Source: Tetraselmis striata
Lineage: Eukaryota; Chlorophyta; Chlorodendrophyceae; Chlorodendrales; Chlorodendraceae
Direction: 5' to 3'
Length of the DNA: 64,000 nt
Assembly (NCBI GenBank): GCA_006384855.1
Contig: VCJN01003342.1
Location: 1-64,000 of the forward strand
The notes beneath the pieces are model-generated. The model was given only the letters and a program-made list of their open reading frames with translations. It searched no databases and was not told the origin of the DNA. Positions 7,835-19,160 of the stretch are shown one piece after another. Numbering within the stretch: the stretch's first letter is position 1; each line of letters opens with the position of its first letter. A program made the translations under genes and the position numbers.

Positions 7835-9924
7835 ATGAACAGAAGCGGCGTAGTCATAGCGCTGGTGCTTGCTGGGCTTTCTGCGGCGTATGGGTTGTCG
7901 GAGGAGCAGCTGCAGCAACTGGGATTGGGGACAGGCCCCCCCGAAGGTGCGCGCCGGGCGGTGGCTGCTGCGTCTCCTCAGGGACTCGCGGGGTGGGAGG
8001 GTGCCATCCCTCTTGTGAGCGCTGGCGCGTGCGTGGCCGCGCAGTGCAAGACCACTGCGCCGACAGCAGCAACTACTGCCGGGAGTGGGCGCTGCGGGGG
8101 GAGTGCGACCGGAACCCTAGGTACATGCTGCAGGGGTGCCGGAAGTCGTGCAAGCGGTGCATCCCAAAGCATGTGCGACCCATGCCCCCCCCCCCCCCCC
8201 CCCCTCTCAAAGAAACGCCACCCCCACCGATATGCCTGATGCATCGTGTAGACCTGTGCCTCCTCCTATCTATGCTCCAGACGGACGGCACCCGCAATGG
8301 CGGTATTGAAAGTGAGGTGCATTTTATAAACGTGCGGGCTGACAGCGGGTTGCGATGCTGCAGGAAGACTTGTTTCTGCAGGATTCCAGGCAGATCCGGC
8401 TGCACACCTCGTATGGCACGGTACGAGCCATACGCCCCTGCGGAAGCACGCCATGCATGCCACCGGGAGGCACGCCTTGCTCATTCCACCCACGGTGGCG
8501 CTCATCGACTGCGGTGCCCTGCAGATTGCGATCAACATCTACCGCACCGCGGCCCCGAAGACGACGTACAAGCTGCTGCACATTGCCCAGCGCGGCGCCC
8601 GTGGGTGCACCCGCTGCAAGATCTACCGTGCCGAGGGCAATGAGGTGGTGCGCTGCACTGTCCTTCCCCGATGCCCGCAGTGCCTGCCGCGGCGTGTCGG
8701 TCACTTTCCTCTGGGCACCAGTGCTGACACCGGCGGGATAACGCCGCTCTTTGCTCTGCCCATCACCCCGACAGACCTATGCCTCCGGTCACCACGGGCA
8801 AGGCCTGCTGCAGGGCACCTTTGCCAGCCTCAATGACGCCCCAAGCCTCGAAGGAAACCTGGCAGTGAGGTATGCCAGCGTGTCTCACCAACTAAGACAG
8901 CGGCCGCGTGTACCCATCCCTTTTGATCAGTGCGCTGCTGCCTCCGACTCGGCCGCTGGCGTTGTACTGATAGACGGGCCCCGACACTCGGCCAGGCGAG
9001 GGCATGTGGCGCTGCTGCCCAACACGCGGGAGTTTATCATCGCACTGCGGGATCACCCGGAGTTTGGACTCGCGCACACTGTGTTTGGAGAGGTAACGCC
9101 AATCGCGCCATTAACAACCGGAGGGAAGAGCTCGCCACATGATGGCCCCCCGCGGCCGCTCACCCGCGCTCTCGCTGTGCACCCATGTGCTGCAGATCGA
9201 TGCCCAATCGCAAGCGGTGGTGGATGCCATCGCCGGTCAGCCCGGGAAGGAGTTCAGCCACCCAGTCTACGGAAACCCAATGCGCATTCTGCAAGACGAC
9301 GTGCCCTTCACTGTGGACGCCTTCAAGCCGGGAGCCCCCTCCGCAGCTGACATCCGCAAGGCGGAGAATCTCGCAAGGTGCCCCCCTAATGCCGGCACTG
9401 CCTGCTCATTCACTGCATGACCTGCGGCATCAGCCTGACTCGAGATGCTGTTTGCGGTGGCTCATGTCTGTCGTGATGTCCGCCCCCCCGGCATGAGCAG
9501 GCACCGAGCCACGCACCTCAACATGACCTTGCCAGAAATGAGCGCCAAGGGGATGTTGGATGACCTGGTTGAGACTGGGCTGAACATCACCAGGCTGCTG
9601 GAGTCCGAACAAGCTGCAAGCAGCCCCGCCCCTCCTGCCGCGGATAGGATGGAGCAGGTTGAATCGAATACACAGAGTGCGTCGAGTCCTCACAAACTGT
9701 CTCCCTCAGACGATGAGGTCAATGAGCACAGCACTGGCGGTGAGCTTGCCGTGGGCGCTGCTTCCAGCTCGGGCGCGCAGAAGGGCGCTGGCGACACGCA
9801 AGAAGAGGAGGATCCGGAGGCTGGCGAAGTTCCCCGCAAAGACTACCTGCCACTCAATGCCAAGCATGACATCGCGCATGTGTACACACCCCGCGAAGAC
9901 GTCATCCCCATGGATAAAGCATGA
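7835..9924 (+). CDS. Secreted ShK-domain cyclophilin-like protein
   Basis: Eight exons splice in phase to 404 residues: 7835-7946, 8045-8172, 8364-8420, 8525-8644, 8775-8869, 8996-9092, 9196-9377, 9501-9924. Residues 1-21 form a signal peptide (MNRSGVVIALVLAGLSAAYG). Residues 42-76 form a ShK/SXC module with six cysteines in the pattern C-C-GEC-NPRYM-C-SC-C. From about 81 the chain follows the cyclophilin-like fold: IRLHTSYGT, IYRTAAPKTTYKLLHIAQRG, the family-variant CTRCKIYRAEG, then GLLQGTF, EGNLAVRRGHVALLPNTREF and HPEFGLAHTVFGE. The usual catalytic FHR motif is not obvious, so isomerase activity is doubtful. The C-terminal 140 residues are acidic and low-complexity, ending VIPMDKA. Secretion or the ER lumen is the likely location. 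Alternative exon 3 starts (8364 or 8382) keep the frame. Confidence 0.8.
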
Positions 9925-10708
9925 GGCGTATCTGTACGCTGCTGCAGCTGATTTTTCAAAGAGGACCACGAATTGTCTGACAATATGAGAGCCACTGTGC
10001 GACGGGTTAAAGCGACATGGCGAAAGCAGTACACATGTACACAAGTGCCATGCTGGCGGCGGCGCTACGCGAGTCACCATTAACATGAGTTTGCATCCCG
10101 GCATGCTCTCCATAGCATGTGTGACTGGGTAATAGAACTGCGGTGATAATCTCGCCTCCCTTTGTGTCACGGTCGTGGGGCAATGGTGACGGGTACTCTG
10201 TCATATGCACGAGTATGATGTTTGCCCTGTCGCCATGCTGTTGCTGCGGGTTTGATAGAGGAGAGCGCGGGGGGGGGGGGGGGGGGGGCGGGGGAGGGGG
10301 GTAGGGGTATCATTCCATGCTGTTGGCCGCCTACCCTACCGCCGACCGGATGTTGCGCGGACAGCCTGGCAGTGCTCCTATTTTGTGAGCATCTGCTACC
10401 CCGCGGCCACCCGTGTCCCTAGTGACTCGGTTGCCATCGATACGCATGGTAGGAAAATCTTGCTTGACACGCACGTAGTAGGGAATGTAGGACAGTAGCG
10501 GCTACATACCTGTGTTCATGTTGTCCCCATGTTTCGTGAGTATGTGTGACTGATTGATGATGGCGCTTACCGCAGCCCTTTCCGATCCCGTCGTTCCCCA
10601 ATCCTGCAGGTGATATCGCTAGGACTTCACGGCGTGCGAGCCAACAGACAACATGTAGCATACGCTGGGTCATGCCAGGATGCTGTCATCATGTCATGTG
10701 TTGCGGCA
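9925..10708. other. Intergenic, with 20-bp poly-G
   Basis: No gene seen. A run of 20 G (10269-10288) is followed by CGGGGGAGGGGGG. The first 300 bp probably hold the 3' UTR of the gene ending at 9924. Confidence 0.4.
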
Positions 10709-10903
10709 ATGGGGCAGGTCACACGGCCGGCGGCCTGGGCGCTGGCCCTATTCACAGTGATGCTGCCCAGCGCCGCCATGCCGGACACCATAGGCGGGGA
10801 CTTTGTGGGGCTCTACATCTTTGTGGCGATGCTGCTGTTTCTAATCGCCCCGCCCATACTGCCCGGCTCCGAGTTCACCAAGGGTGGCAACAAGCTCTTC
10901 TAG
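10709..10903 (+). CDS. Possible small single-helix membrane protein
   Basis: A 64-residue ORF from ATG 10709 (MGQVTRPAAW) to TAG. It starts with a hydrophobic leader ending in an AxA-like site (LPSAAMP), followed by one strongly hydrophobic helix (VGLYIFVAMLLFLIAPPILP) and a short polar tail (GSEFTKGGNKLF). The form recalls small organelle-complex subunits, but I do not recognise the family. It may be the last exon of a gene beginning upstream, since possible acceptor sites (GCAG) lie within it. Expression evidence would be needed to trust it. Confidence 0.35.
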   Translation: MGQVTRPAAWALALFTVMLPSAAMPDTIGGDFVGLYIFVAMLLFLIAPPILPGSEFTKGGNKLF

Positions 10904-11439
10904 GGCAACGACAAGGAATACATCCATGCCCAACCGTCTACCACGCAGGTGCGGCGCTGTGCTGCGGCAGGCAGCGGTGAGGATTGGTGGGGAATGGCGG
11001 ATGCAGGTATTCCTCAGGGAGGATCATCAGGGGCGCGGCATGCCGCTAATACCTTGCGTATGATCCGCCCGTTTGCTGCATTTGTAAATGCACTTGGGCC
11101 TGGCGCCGCTTTTCGTAACGACAACCCGTGCATTTCGCGGAGCCATGTCCTCCGTCCTCCCACAGTCTGTCGTGACTGCGCACCAGCATGTGGCCTGTGG
11201 TGCGTGCACGAGGCGGCGCCAATTAAGCAGGTCGACAACGCGTCCAGGCGGATGCCCAGCCTACGACAACGTCCACAGCGGTGTGGCTGAGGATCGCCCG
11301 TAGTTACGGTGCTGAAAATAGATCGCCAGTGGGAGGGCGCCCGTTTGCGTTGCTACACGCCCACCAAGGGCCAGCAACATCACAGCAAACCACACGCGCG
11401 CGCGCACACCCACAAACACACTCACACTCAGTGCTCCCT
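10904..11439. other. No gene recognised
   Basis: Only overlapping low-quality ORFs and a short CA-rich stretch (11400-11430). Confidence 0.3.
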
Positions 11440-11890
11440 CGCCCATTGCAGCACCTCCAGTTGGACTTCTTCTTCTGCAGAGAAGCAGGTGGTGTCATCT
11501 CAGGGGCACCCATGCTGCCTCAAACACCGTCGCACCTCTCGCTGGCCACGAACCGCTGGTTACCGTGGGTTCCTCTTTGCCAGGGGCAGCCATGCTGACA
11601 CACCCACTGCAGCACCTCCCGGTAAACACACTCTGCCAACATGCCCACCTCCTGGGGCAGCCATCCTCCCACGCCTAATGCAGCACATCAAGGTGTCCTG
11701 CCCTCGCCCATTCGCTCCACGGGCGGCATCGTTGCGCGCTGCTCGCCCACTGCAGCGCATTCAGATGGTTTCCACGGACTGCCAAGGAGCAGGTGCGTGG
11801 CCCCAAGGGGAAGCCGTGCCCCCGCGCCTGCAGCAGCACATCGAGGTAGCCTCCGCCGGCTTCCACGGCGCAGGTGGGCAGCGCCTTCCC
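11440..11890. repeat. Degenerate tandem repeats containing CTGCAGCACCTC
   Basis: Variants of CTGCAGCACMTC recur at about 11450, 11606, 11682, 11750 and 11830 with similar surrounding text (GGGGCAGCCATGCTG, GCCCAC). Spacing is irregular (65-150 bp). Long ORFs here are by-products of the high GC content. Confidence 0.4.
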
Positions 11891-14183
11891 TCTTAAGGAT
11901 TAGTTCAGGCAAATCAAAACGCCAACTCTAATGGCCCGGCTATGTGATGTCGGTGGAAGGCGCATGGTACCGGCAGGGTTCTGCATCACCAACCAGCCAC
12001 TTAGTTTCTCTTGGAGCTGTGTCAGGCTGGTCCCACCACTATTCTTGCATGCAGGATGATCGGCACCTGCAGAAGATGCAGTTAGCTGCGTCAGAAAGAG
12101 GCTCATAGAGTACACTGATATCGCTGACTTGTCGCGACGATCCACAATTGACAGCGCGGCTGCCGCTGTGATAAGTTCCCTCTCACGGCAGTCATGTCCA
12201 GCTACGATGCTACGGCGTATGACTCCGACAGACGTTACGCTGAGATGCCCCTTTGCCAGTGCAATGTTCACCTTGAAGAAGAGTGCAAGAAACTACCCCC
12301 CTTGTTCCAGATCATGAAAAAGGCTGCCTTGCGTTTCTGAGACAATCTTGTATTCCTGTGGGGCTGCCGCAGCTTGAGTGGTGGCAGATGTTTCTTGGAT
12401 GGTGGATGTTGCAGTACCGTGGTGTGCTGTGTCTGGGTTCAACTTGAATATCACAGACCGAAGCGATACATCATCATGCCTCAAATGTATACCTGGTTGC
12501 CGTTCTTTGCCTTGAGATAATGTCCAGACTTCACCTCGCTGAGCGACAGTACTGTTGCAGCCATTGGTTTATTGAAGAGCGTGTCCCAGGTGCAGACGTC
12601 TTACACACCAAACCATCTCCAGATAACTGCCTCTGCCCCCGGAGATCACCATATCACAGCTTCAGGCCAAAGATCGTACCGGCAATGACCAAAACCGAGC
12701 ATGTGCGACAGTTGCCTCGGCCATCTCGGGGCAGATGCTGAGCATGAGGAGGGGGCAGTCTTGTGGCAAAGCTTGCCGCTTGTGCTCCACCCCCAAGTGC
12801 TGCTCGATCAGCAACGTTTTGGAAATGTCTGCAGTCTCGTGAAGTACGTAGGTGTCAGCACATTGGTGGGAGTTGAATGCGAGATCGATAGTAGTTCCGC
12901 CTCGCGGCTGGAATTCCGTCCAAAGGCCGGCTTGCAAATGAAGGACGCTGAACGCCGGAGAGCTGCACGTGGATTAAATCAGGGAACATCCTGATGTCAT
13001 TTCGTACAATTACGGCCCCTAGCTTTCAAATCAAACACGGTTCGCATTGCTTGTGGGGGTGATTGGGATCAACTGCTGCCACAATTCTGTCCCAGATTAG
13101 GCACCCAGGCGCAGGGAGCACCTTCACGAAACACGTGCATGTGATGTAGGGCCTTGGCGGCTAGAAGCTCGAGCCAGCCTGCGAATTTCTCGGCGGTATT
13201 TAATCCCTACTCCAAGTGGCATCTCTTGGCAGCCGTCCAGATCCTCCGAAAGTATGACAAGTTGTGGAAGTCTATTTATAGTATAGCTAATACCGCCACG
13301 TCACCCGCCTGTGCGCAACACACATCATTGGATCAAAGGTACTTGCGCACCGTCGCCAGCGCCTCAAGTGGCGAGTCGCTCTCCTGCGCGCTCACGCGCG
13401 GCTCAGACCGCGCAAACGCTTCCAGGCCCAGCCGCGGCGTCGCCTCGGAGCCGCCGTGCAGCGGGAGTGCAGTGGTGAAGGCGCCCAGCACCGCCCGGTC
13501 ACGGTCAAGCGAAAGAGCGAGGTCTTGTCGGTCGCAGAGGTGCGGTTAGATACCGGCGTACCATGCAGCAAGGGGCAGCGTCCCTCCGCCGGCGGATCCT
13601 CCGGCCCCAGCCAGTTGAGCCACCAACTGATGTAACAACAACGCCCGCCGGCTGGATTGCTAGATGCACCCTTCATTGACGAGGCAGACGAGCCGTTTGC
13701 GTGAGAGCAACGGCCGCTCTGCGCTTGTGGTGAGATTGGGCATCAGCGTATATGAGGGGCAATGAGAGGAAAGGAAACAGATGACCGGTTTACATATTTG
13801 AATAATGTGAATTAAATGCGCAACAATGAATGAGCCAGCGGCGTCCATGGAAGGCGAGAAGCTCCTTCCAACAATGATGCTGCCAAAAATCACTTACTGC
13901 AAGCGGACACCTCACACCTGCTTGCCATCCGGCTATACGCAAGCAAAAGCTCGCTGTCTTTAGTTTTGCACGCTATTCCTCTCTGCGAGCAGTACTAGTT
14001 GCTAGTGATGTCACTTACTGTGGTTGGGGCATACGACCCAATAGTTCTGATGAGTGCATTATCGAAAACCGCCGAACTGCTCCGAAACCATATATCGTCC
14101 TGCTGCCTCGCGTAGTCACGGGTAAATGATTATGACGTTTTAACACATATTGTGGTGGACGTCTATTCCCTATTCGGGTGGTT
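11891..14183. other. Stretch without a firm gene; possible reverse-strand exons
   Basis: Reverse-strand frames at 11900-12271, 12293-12484 and 12662-12937 have protein-like composition (for example NIALAKGHLSVTSVGVIRRS and LLIEQHLGVEHKRQALPQDC), and one at about 13340-13560 could be a terminal exon (SPLEALATVRKYL then stop). I could not link them by consistent splice phases, nor recognise a family. Confidence 0.25.
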
Positions 14184-14650
14184 TCCTGATCGCCTTTGCA
14201 TCTAGCTCATGTAACTACATGTAGTCGCTACATACAATTACATGTGCTAGACGCAACATTCAAGAAATCCACACAGAAATCCAGATGGAAATCCAGAAGG
14301 AAATCCAGCTACGGGCCAACAGAAGAAATCCTTTTATTTTACAGTATTATTAAATGGTCCTGCGTGTCTTTTTGTTTTTTCGCCCCCGGGACAGGACTGG
14401 CACCAGTGAAACCCTTGCAGCGTCTCTACGACGGCCGTTTAGGCAGCAATCCAGTTACGGAAAGCCCTGGGTAGGCGACGCTCATTTATAGTCATCAAGC
14501 AAATTGCCGAAGCATTCTGCAAGACTAATTGAAGGTCAATTATGGAATTGTGTCTTCGTGTTGCATCATCGCGCCGCGTGGTCCGCTGTTTATCTTTTTG
14601 GTTACAGGGAGTGTCAAGAGAATGCACGCAAAGTACTGGGGAAGGTCCGC
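14184..14650. repeat. Dispersed repeat, partner of 58530-58805
   Basis: Shares TTTCCTGATCGCC...CTAGCTCATGTAA (14184-14215), the block CGGGACAGGACTGGCACC...GTCTC.ACGACGGCCGTTT (14388-14450) and CAAGCAAATTGCCGAAGCAT (about 14497) with the inverted copy near 58 kb. GGTTACAGGGAG...GAATGCACGCAAAGTACTGG (14602-14642) recurs at 30168-30205. Non-coding. Confidence 0.65.
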
Positions 14651-15503
14651 TGTTGCATCAGCAATTCAGCACATCATGCTCATCTGCTGGCCTCGTCGGG
14701 GGCGCCACTTCGAACGTCGGTCGCGCCTGTGACTTCCGTATCATCAACTTGCTGCTGGTCGCTAGTCCTTGCTACACGCAACCAGCAGGGCTTCACTCGC
14801 CGCACAGCGACCAGCATCCGCGACTCCGGCAGAGAAGCTGCCTGAGTGGTCTCCGCCTTGCGCAGCAGCACGGGGCGGCGCTCGCCAGCCAGCCTAGCGC
14901 GGTAGCCTCGCCCGCGACATGTCGCAGAAACGTAGTGCGATCCGCGACCGCCTGCGGCGCCCCGCGCGCGACCTCGCCATCCCCGGCTTGGAACGAGACG
15001 ACCCGGCGGCGGCACCGCCTCGAATCAGTCGCCGCAGGAGGTGCGCTGGGCTGGCGTGCTGGCGTGCTGAAGAAGCCCGGCTTGGCGCTCAGCCCGGCTC
15101 GGCTTCCTGATGTGCGAGACTCTCGGGGTCCGTCCGGTCAGCCAGGACACTCAGCGTTTTTTTCTTTGGCGAAAAGTTAATACGGCACAGAAGGGACGCC
15201 AGTCAGTCAGTGTCACGCATGAGTCAAGAACGATGGGCCGAATAAGTTTATGTGACAAGGTCCCCTCTATGCATATGTGTTTACTCAACTAGACCTTCTT
15301 ATCCAGCCGGTCCATTGAAGCAGCCGCTAACTCTGTTCAATCACGTTCCTTGAGAAGCTTTCTGAGTGAGGGAAGCGGCGGGCATTATTGATTTTCTTTA
15401 CCACCTTCGCGCGAACCGACAGGACCCTCTCTCTGTCGCCTCCGAGGCGCAGCCCCTCCGACCCCGAGGTGTGTGAGGGGATGGGCGCAAGGCATCAGCC
15501 CCT

Positions 15504-15534
<31 letters not shown>

Positions 15535-15558
15535 TCCCCCCCCCCCCCCCCCCCCCCC
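15504..15558. repeat. Interrupted poly-C tract (28 + 23 C)
   Basis: 28 C, then TCCT, then 23 C. It lies 170 bp before the first exon of the small membrane-protein gene at 15726. Confidence 0.9.
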
Positions 15559-15725
15559 GCATCCCTCACCCCCTCGCAGCCCAGCTAAAGAAAGGCCTTG
15601 TGCGCTATTTTGTTGGAGTCCAGGGCATCGGCGTGGTGTGCTTCAACTCCGCTGTGTCCTCTTCCACGGTAACCCCAACATCCGCCACGCCATGCAGTCC
15701 CCGACGCACCTCAAACGCTCACAAC

Positions 15726-16537
15726 ATGGCGGGATTCAATGTGATCACCCATGCCTGCGGTGGAGCGCCATCTCCCGAGGCGGAACTGAGCCGGGCTAGG
15801 TGCCGGTCGCGCGCGGCAGAGGTCCCCGGGTGACAGCATGGGTGGCTACACGGGCCCTGCGCTCCTCGCGAGCCAACGGTGAGGCCGGCCCCTCTGTGCA
15901 CCTAAATCAGATGCAATCAATGCCGCGGTCGTACGCGGACCACCGGCCCTCATGTGCCCGTGCTTTGTGCTGCAGGATTGAGGGCGAGGCCTCCCCCTCG
16001 TCCCCGCTCCAAGCAAACCTCCGGCAGCGCCTCATGGCAAGTGCTGCAGCGCCTTGAGGGACCAGGGGGGGAGGGGGGCTAGTATGGCCGCATGCTCTGC
16101 TGTGCCCGGGGGGTTGCCACAGCTGAGGGATTGGCCGGCGGGTGCGGTGCAGGCCTCGGAGCGCCCGCAGTTCTCCAAGGAATACGAGCACGAGGCGCCC
16201 AACCGCAAGGCGGCGCCGACCGGCGTCACGGCGGTGGAGTTCACCTGCGTCGCGGTGGGCTTCATGGTAGGCGCTCACGCCCCCATGGCATCACTCGCCC
16301 CCCTGGCTGCTCCACATGCCGCGACTGTCCCCCATTGATGACCTGCACATGTGTTCCTGTGTTCCTGTGTGTGTGGGGGGGTGGATGGGCTTCTGACTAC
16401 CTCTGTGCGCGCGATGATGGCAGATCATGCTGCTCTTCACCTACATGGTGCGCCCTCCCCATCGACCCCACCCCGCATTCCCACCGCCGACCACCGCCTC
16501 CCCACAAATGCGCAGTTGCCGGGACGCAAGCGCTGCT
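15726..16537 (+). CDS. Small tail-anchored-type membrane protein, five exons
   Basis: Exons 15726-15799, 15976-16036, 16123-16266, 16424-16447 and 16514-16537 join in phase to 108 residues and a TGA. The start context is ATGGCGGGA (MAGFNVITHACGG). The only membrane segment is near the C-terminus, GVTAVEFTCVAVGFMIMLLF, split by a phase-0 intron so that a 24-nt micro-exon codes IMLLFTYM; the last exon codes LPGRKRC. The middle is polar (QFSKEYEHEAPNRKAAPTG). The intron after 16036 would be GC-AG. Topology suggests a tail-anchored protein or a single-span subunit of a respiratory or photosynthetic complex. I do not recognise the family. Consistent phases across five exons are the main support. 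Confidence 0.5.
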
Positions 16538-19160
16538 GACGGCCCCGGCGGGTTCGGCTGACCCAGGTGCAACACGCAGTGCGCAGCGGATACCTGCACC
16601 CGCCCCACTCCTCGTTGACGCGCTCGTGACGCGCCTCGCCCGAGTCGCCCGGCTGCCCCCTCCCGCCTGCGGTGATCCAGCCTCGCTGTATACCCGCGCG
16701 GCATCGCGGCGAGCGGCCCGTGCAGCAAGTCGCTCCGCAGGGGGCTCACAGCGAAAGCTCAGCTTAGACCCCCCACCGCCGCGCCTCTACCCCGTCGTGC
16801 TCCAGCTATGCACCGGACACAGCGACACAGGGCATGTGGCACATCCGTCAACTGCATGGCTGCAACGCTGTGGTTTACACGTGCCGCTAGTCGGGATCTC
16901 CGCCCCGCTGCCCGGACCGTGGCCGCACGCAGGGTCAGGTGGGTGGAGGATATGCGCAGGGCACACCGGAACACTTTCAAAGATAACGTAAAATGGTAGC
17001 ACAGACAAAAAAACATTCCTAAGAGACACAGGGCTTTTACCTTCCTTGGCAAGATTTTCATGAGATCATCACACACACCGCACTGCTTTTGCATTATGTG
17101 CTACGACTGTAAGTTAAGGATCCGGGCAGCGACACCGAAACAGATTTGAAATACCTTATAGCCCCAGCATGTCGTCCCTTACCCGCAGGACCCACACTTT
17201 CTCACCTTCACAAGGGCTCCGCAGTTTACCCAACTCGGATGCCGTGATGCCCTCCAACCACCTACCGCTGCATGCGAGGCTCCCCTCCCCCTCCCGCCTC
17301 ATCCTGGGCGGCGCCGCGCTCTGGGTGTCTCGCGGCCCAGCTTCATGGTCTAGGGGTCGCCCACCACGCCCGTGGCATGTGGCCCTTGGAACGCAAAGCC
17401 TCCCCCCACCCGGCCCGGCCCCCTTCCTGGCAGCAGCCCCGGCGGCGCGTTTCCATCAACCACAGCACGGTGTTGGCCCCCCAGGCACGCCTTCACCAAT
17501 CAGCGCAACAACATGATCACAGGGCGCTGTCATTGTGGGCACTCTGCTCAAGGGCCGCCCCCCCTGCATGATGGCACAGCGGCCCATGTTGTTTCATCCG
17601 CCCACCTACCCGAGAACCCAGTCAATTCGAATTACTCACCGCTACGTTCCCGGCACGCTGACGCCCGGCAAGGTTTCGAGTCACACCAGTGATGCGCAGC
17701 AGCGGTTGTGGGTGCAAGTGAGCAAGAAGCGCCGGCGCGCCGCTTGGCGCCGGGGGTGGGGGGGCGCGGCTTTCGGTCTTGACATGCAGAGGGTCCAAAC
17801 GGGGACTACCGATAGCAACGAAGCGTTGATGCCCTTCGTTGGTCCGGGTGTCAGCTGCGCAGCCCGTGGCAAGCCCGCATAGCGACTCAGCTTTGGCAGT
17901 AGGGAGCAAGTCAGCGCACTGCAATTCAACCAAAATTGGGGGGGGTAGGGACGGCTGTCATGGCACCTGCTGGCATCGCCGGCCGCAGCTTGCGCCCGAA
18001 AAGCGCTGTCAAGAACCTGAGTTGGGAGAGGCATACATTGCGTGCGATTTGGAACCCGCCTAGGTGACTAAATTTTCCCAAACTTCGAAGTTTCTTATTC
18101 CTGATGCCAATTTTGAAACTCCGCAGGCCATCTATAACGGCCTGGCTGCATAAACTCGCATGGGGTCGGGCATAGCCTGTAGCATGCAGCCCTCTGAAGG
18201 CCAATAAAGCTGGCACACACCGCTCCACTAGCGCTGGTTGACGGCAGCATATATCGACCGAACTGGCCTGCCAATGTCACTAGTCAGGGCAACCTGCGCC
18301 ATCGCCGGTCCATCTTCTTCATCAGGAGCGCATGTCCTGTGAGGGCGTGACCGCGAACTCGCATAGGGTCTGCCATAGCCCGTAGCATGCAGCCTTCTGA
18401 AGGCCAATGAAGCTGACTAATACGAGTGCCGGTGGCGAGGATGCAGCGCAGGGTATCCCTGGTCGCCGATGAACCTAATGCTGAGATGACTGGACTAGCT
18501 GGACTGGTGGCCGGGTTGTCTCATGGGTTCCTTTTCGTTGCTACCGGCATTTTTGGGTTGTTGGCTCGTTCTTTGTGGACTAGCGTATATTGAGGCAATC
18601 AATATTTCATGTGATGATGTACATTCCGAATGCTGCTGCTGCTGTGGCATTCTGCCACCACTTCTAACAGAATCACTAAATCACAGGGTCACCGGTAAAG
18701 ATGCTGCAGATGAGGGGTACGGGGTGTGTACTATGTCATGATGAACTCAGAGATGACACTTTAAGTACTAGCAGCGATTCGAGTCACAAACACAAGACGA
18801 CAAGCTGCCATCAGCAGCTTGCCATCAGTTGCCTGCATCGCTGTCCCCCCACCAGAGCAATAGCACAGTGATGGCAGTAGTAGGTCAAGAAACACATCGT
18901 GCCACTCCCCAAAAAAAAAAAAAGTTTGCACGACAGGCCTGTGTATACATGCAACTTTGCTTTCGGGTTTGTGCCAGTCCATGCTCCTGGAGGGCCTGTG
19001 CCCCGGATGGAGCATCGACCGGTGCAAACACACCACACATCGACATGCCGCTTTTCGTTTCACTTTAGTCCCGCCAAGGGACACCTACAACTGTCACAAC
19101 ATGTGGCTAGCTAGGGTACAATGTACACTATAGGGCTTGCTAGGGCTTGAAAGCAGCCGT
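16538..19160. other. Mostly non-coding; one possible exon
   Basis: A plus-strand frame at about 17523-17668 (GAVIVGTLLKG, RPMLFHPPTYPRTQSI, THRYVPGTLTPG) after an acceptor-like CACAG could be an exon but lacks identifiable partners. A 13-A run lies at 18910-18922. The rest is unassigned. Confidence 0.25.
18156..18417. repeat. Direct repeat pair of about 58 bp
   Basis: 18156-18213 and 18358-18415 share CTCGCAT.GGGTC, GCATAGCC.GTAGCATGCAGC and CTGAAGGCCAAT.AAGCTG in order, about 85-90 percent alike by eye. Non-coding. Confidence 0.7.

Noticed and set aside
13340..13676. Reverse-strand terminal exon ending SPLEALATVRKYL
   Set aside because: Protein-like but isolated; no upstream exon could be joined in phase, so it is kept only as a remark under the region.
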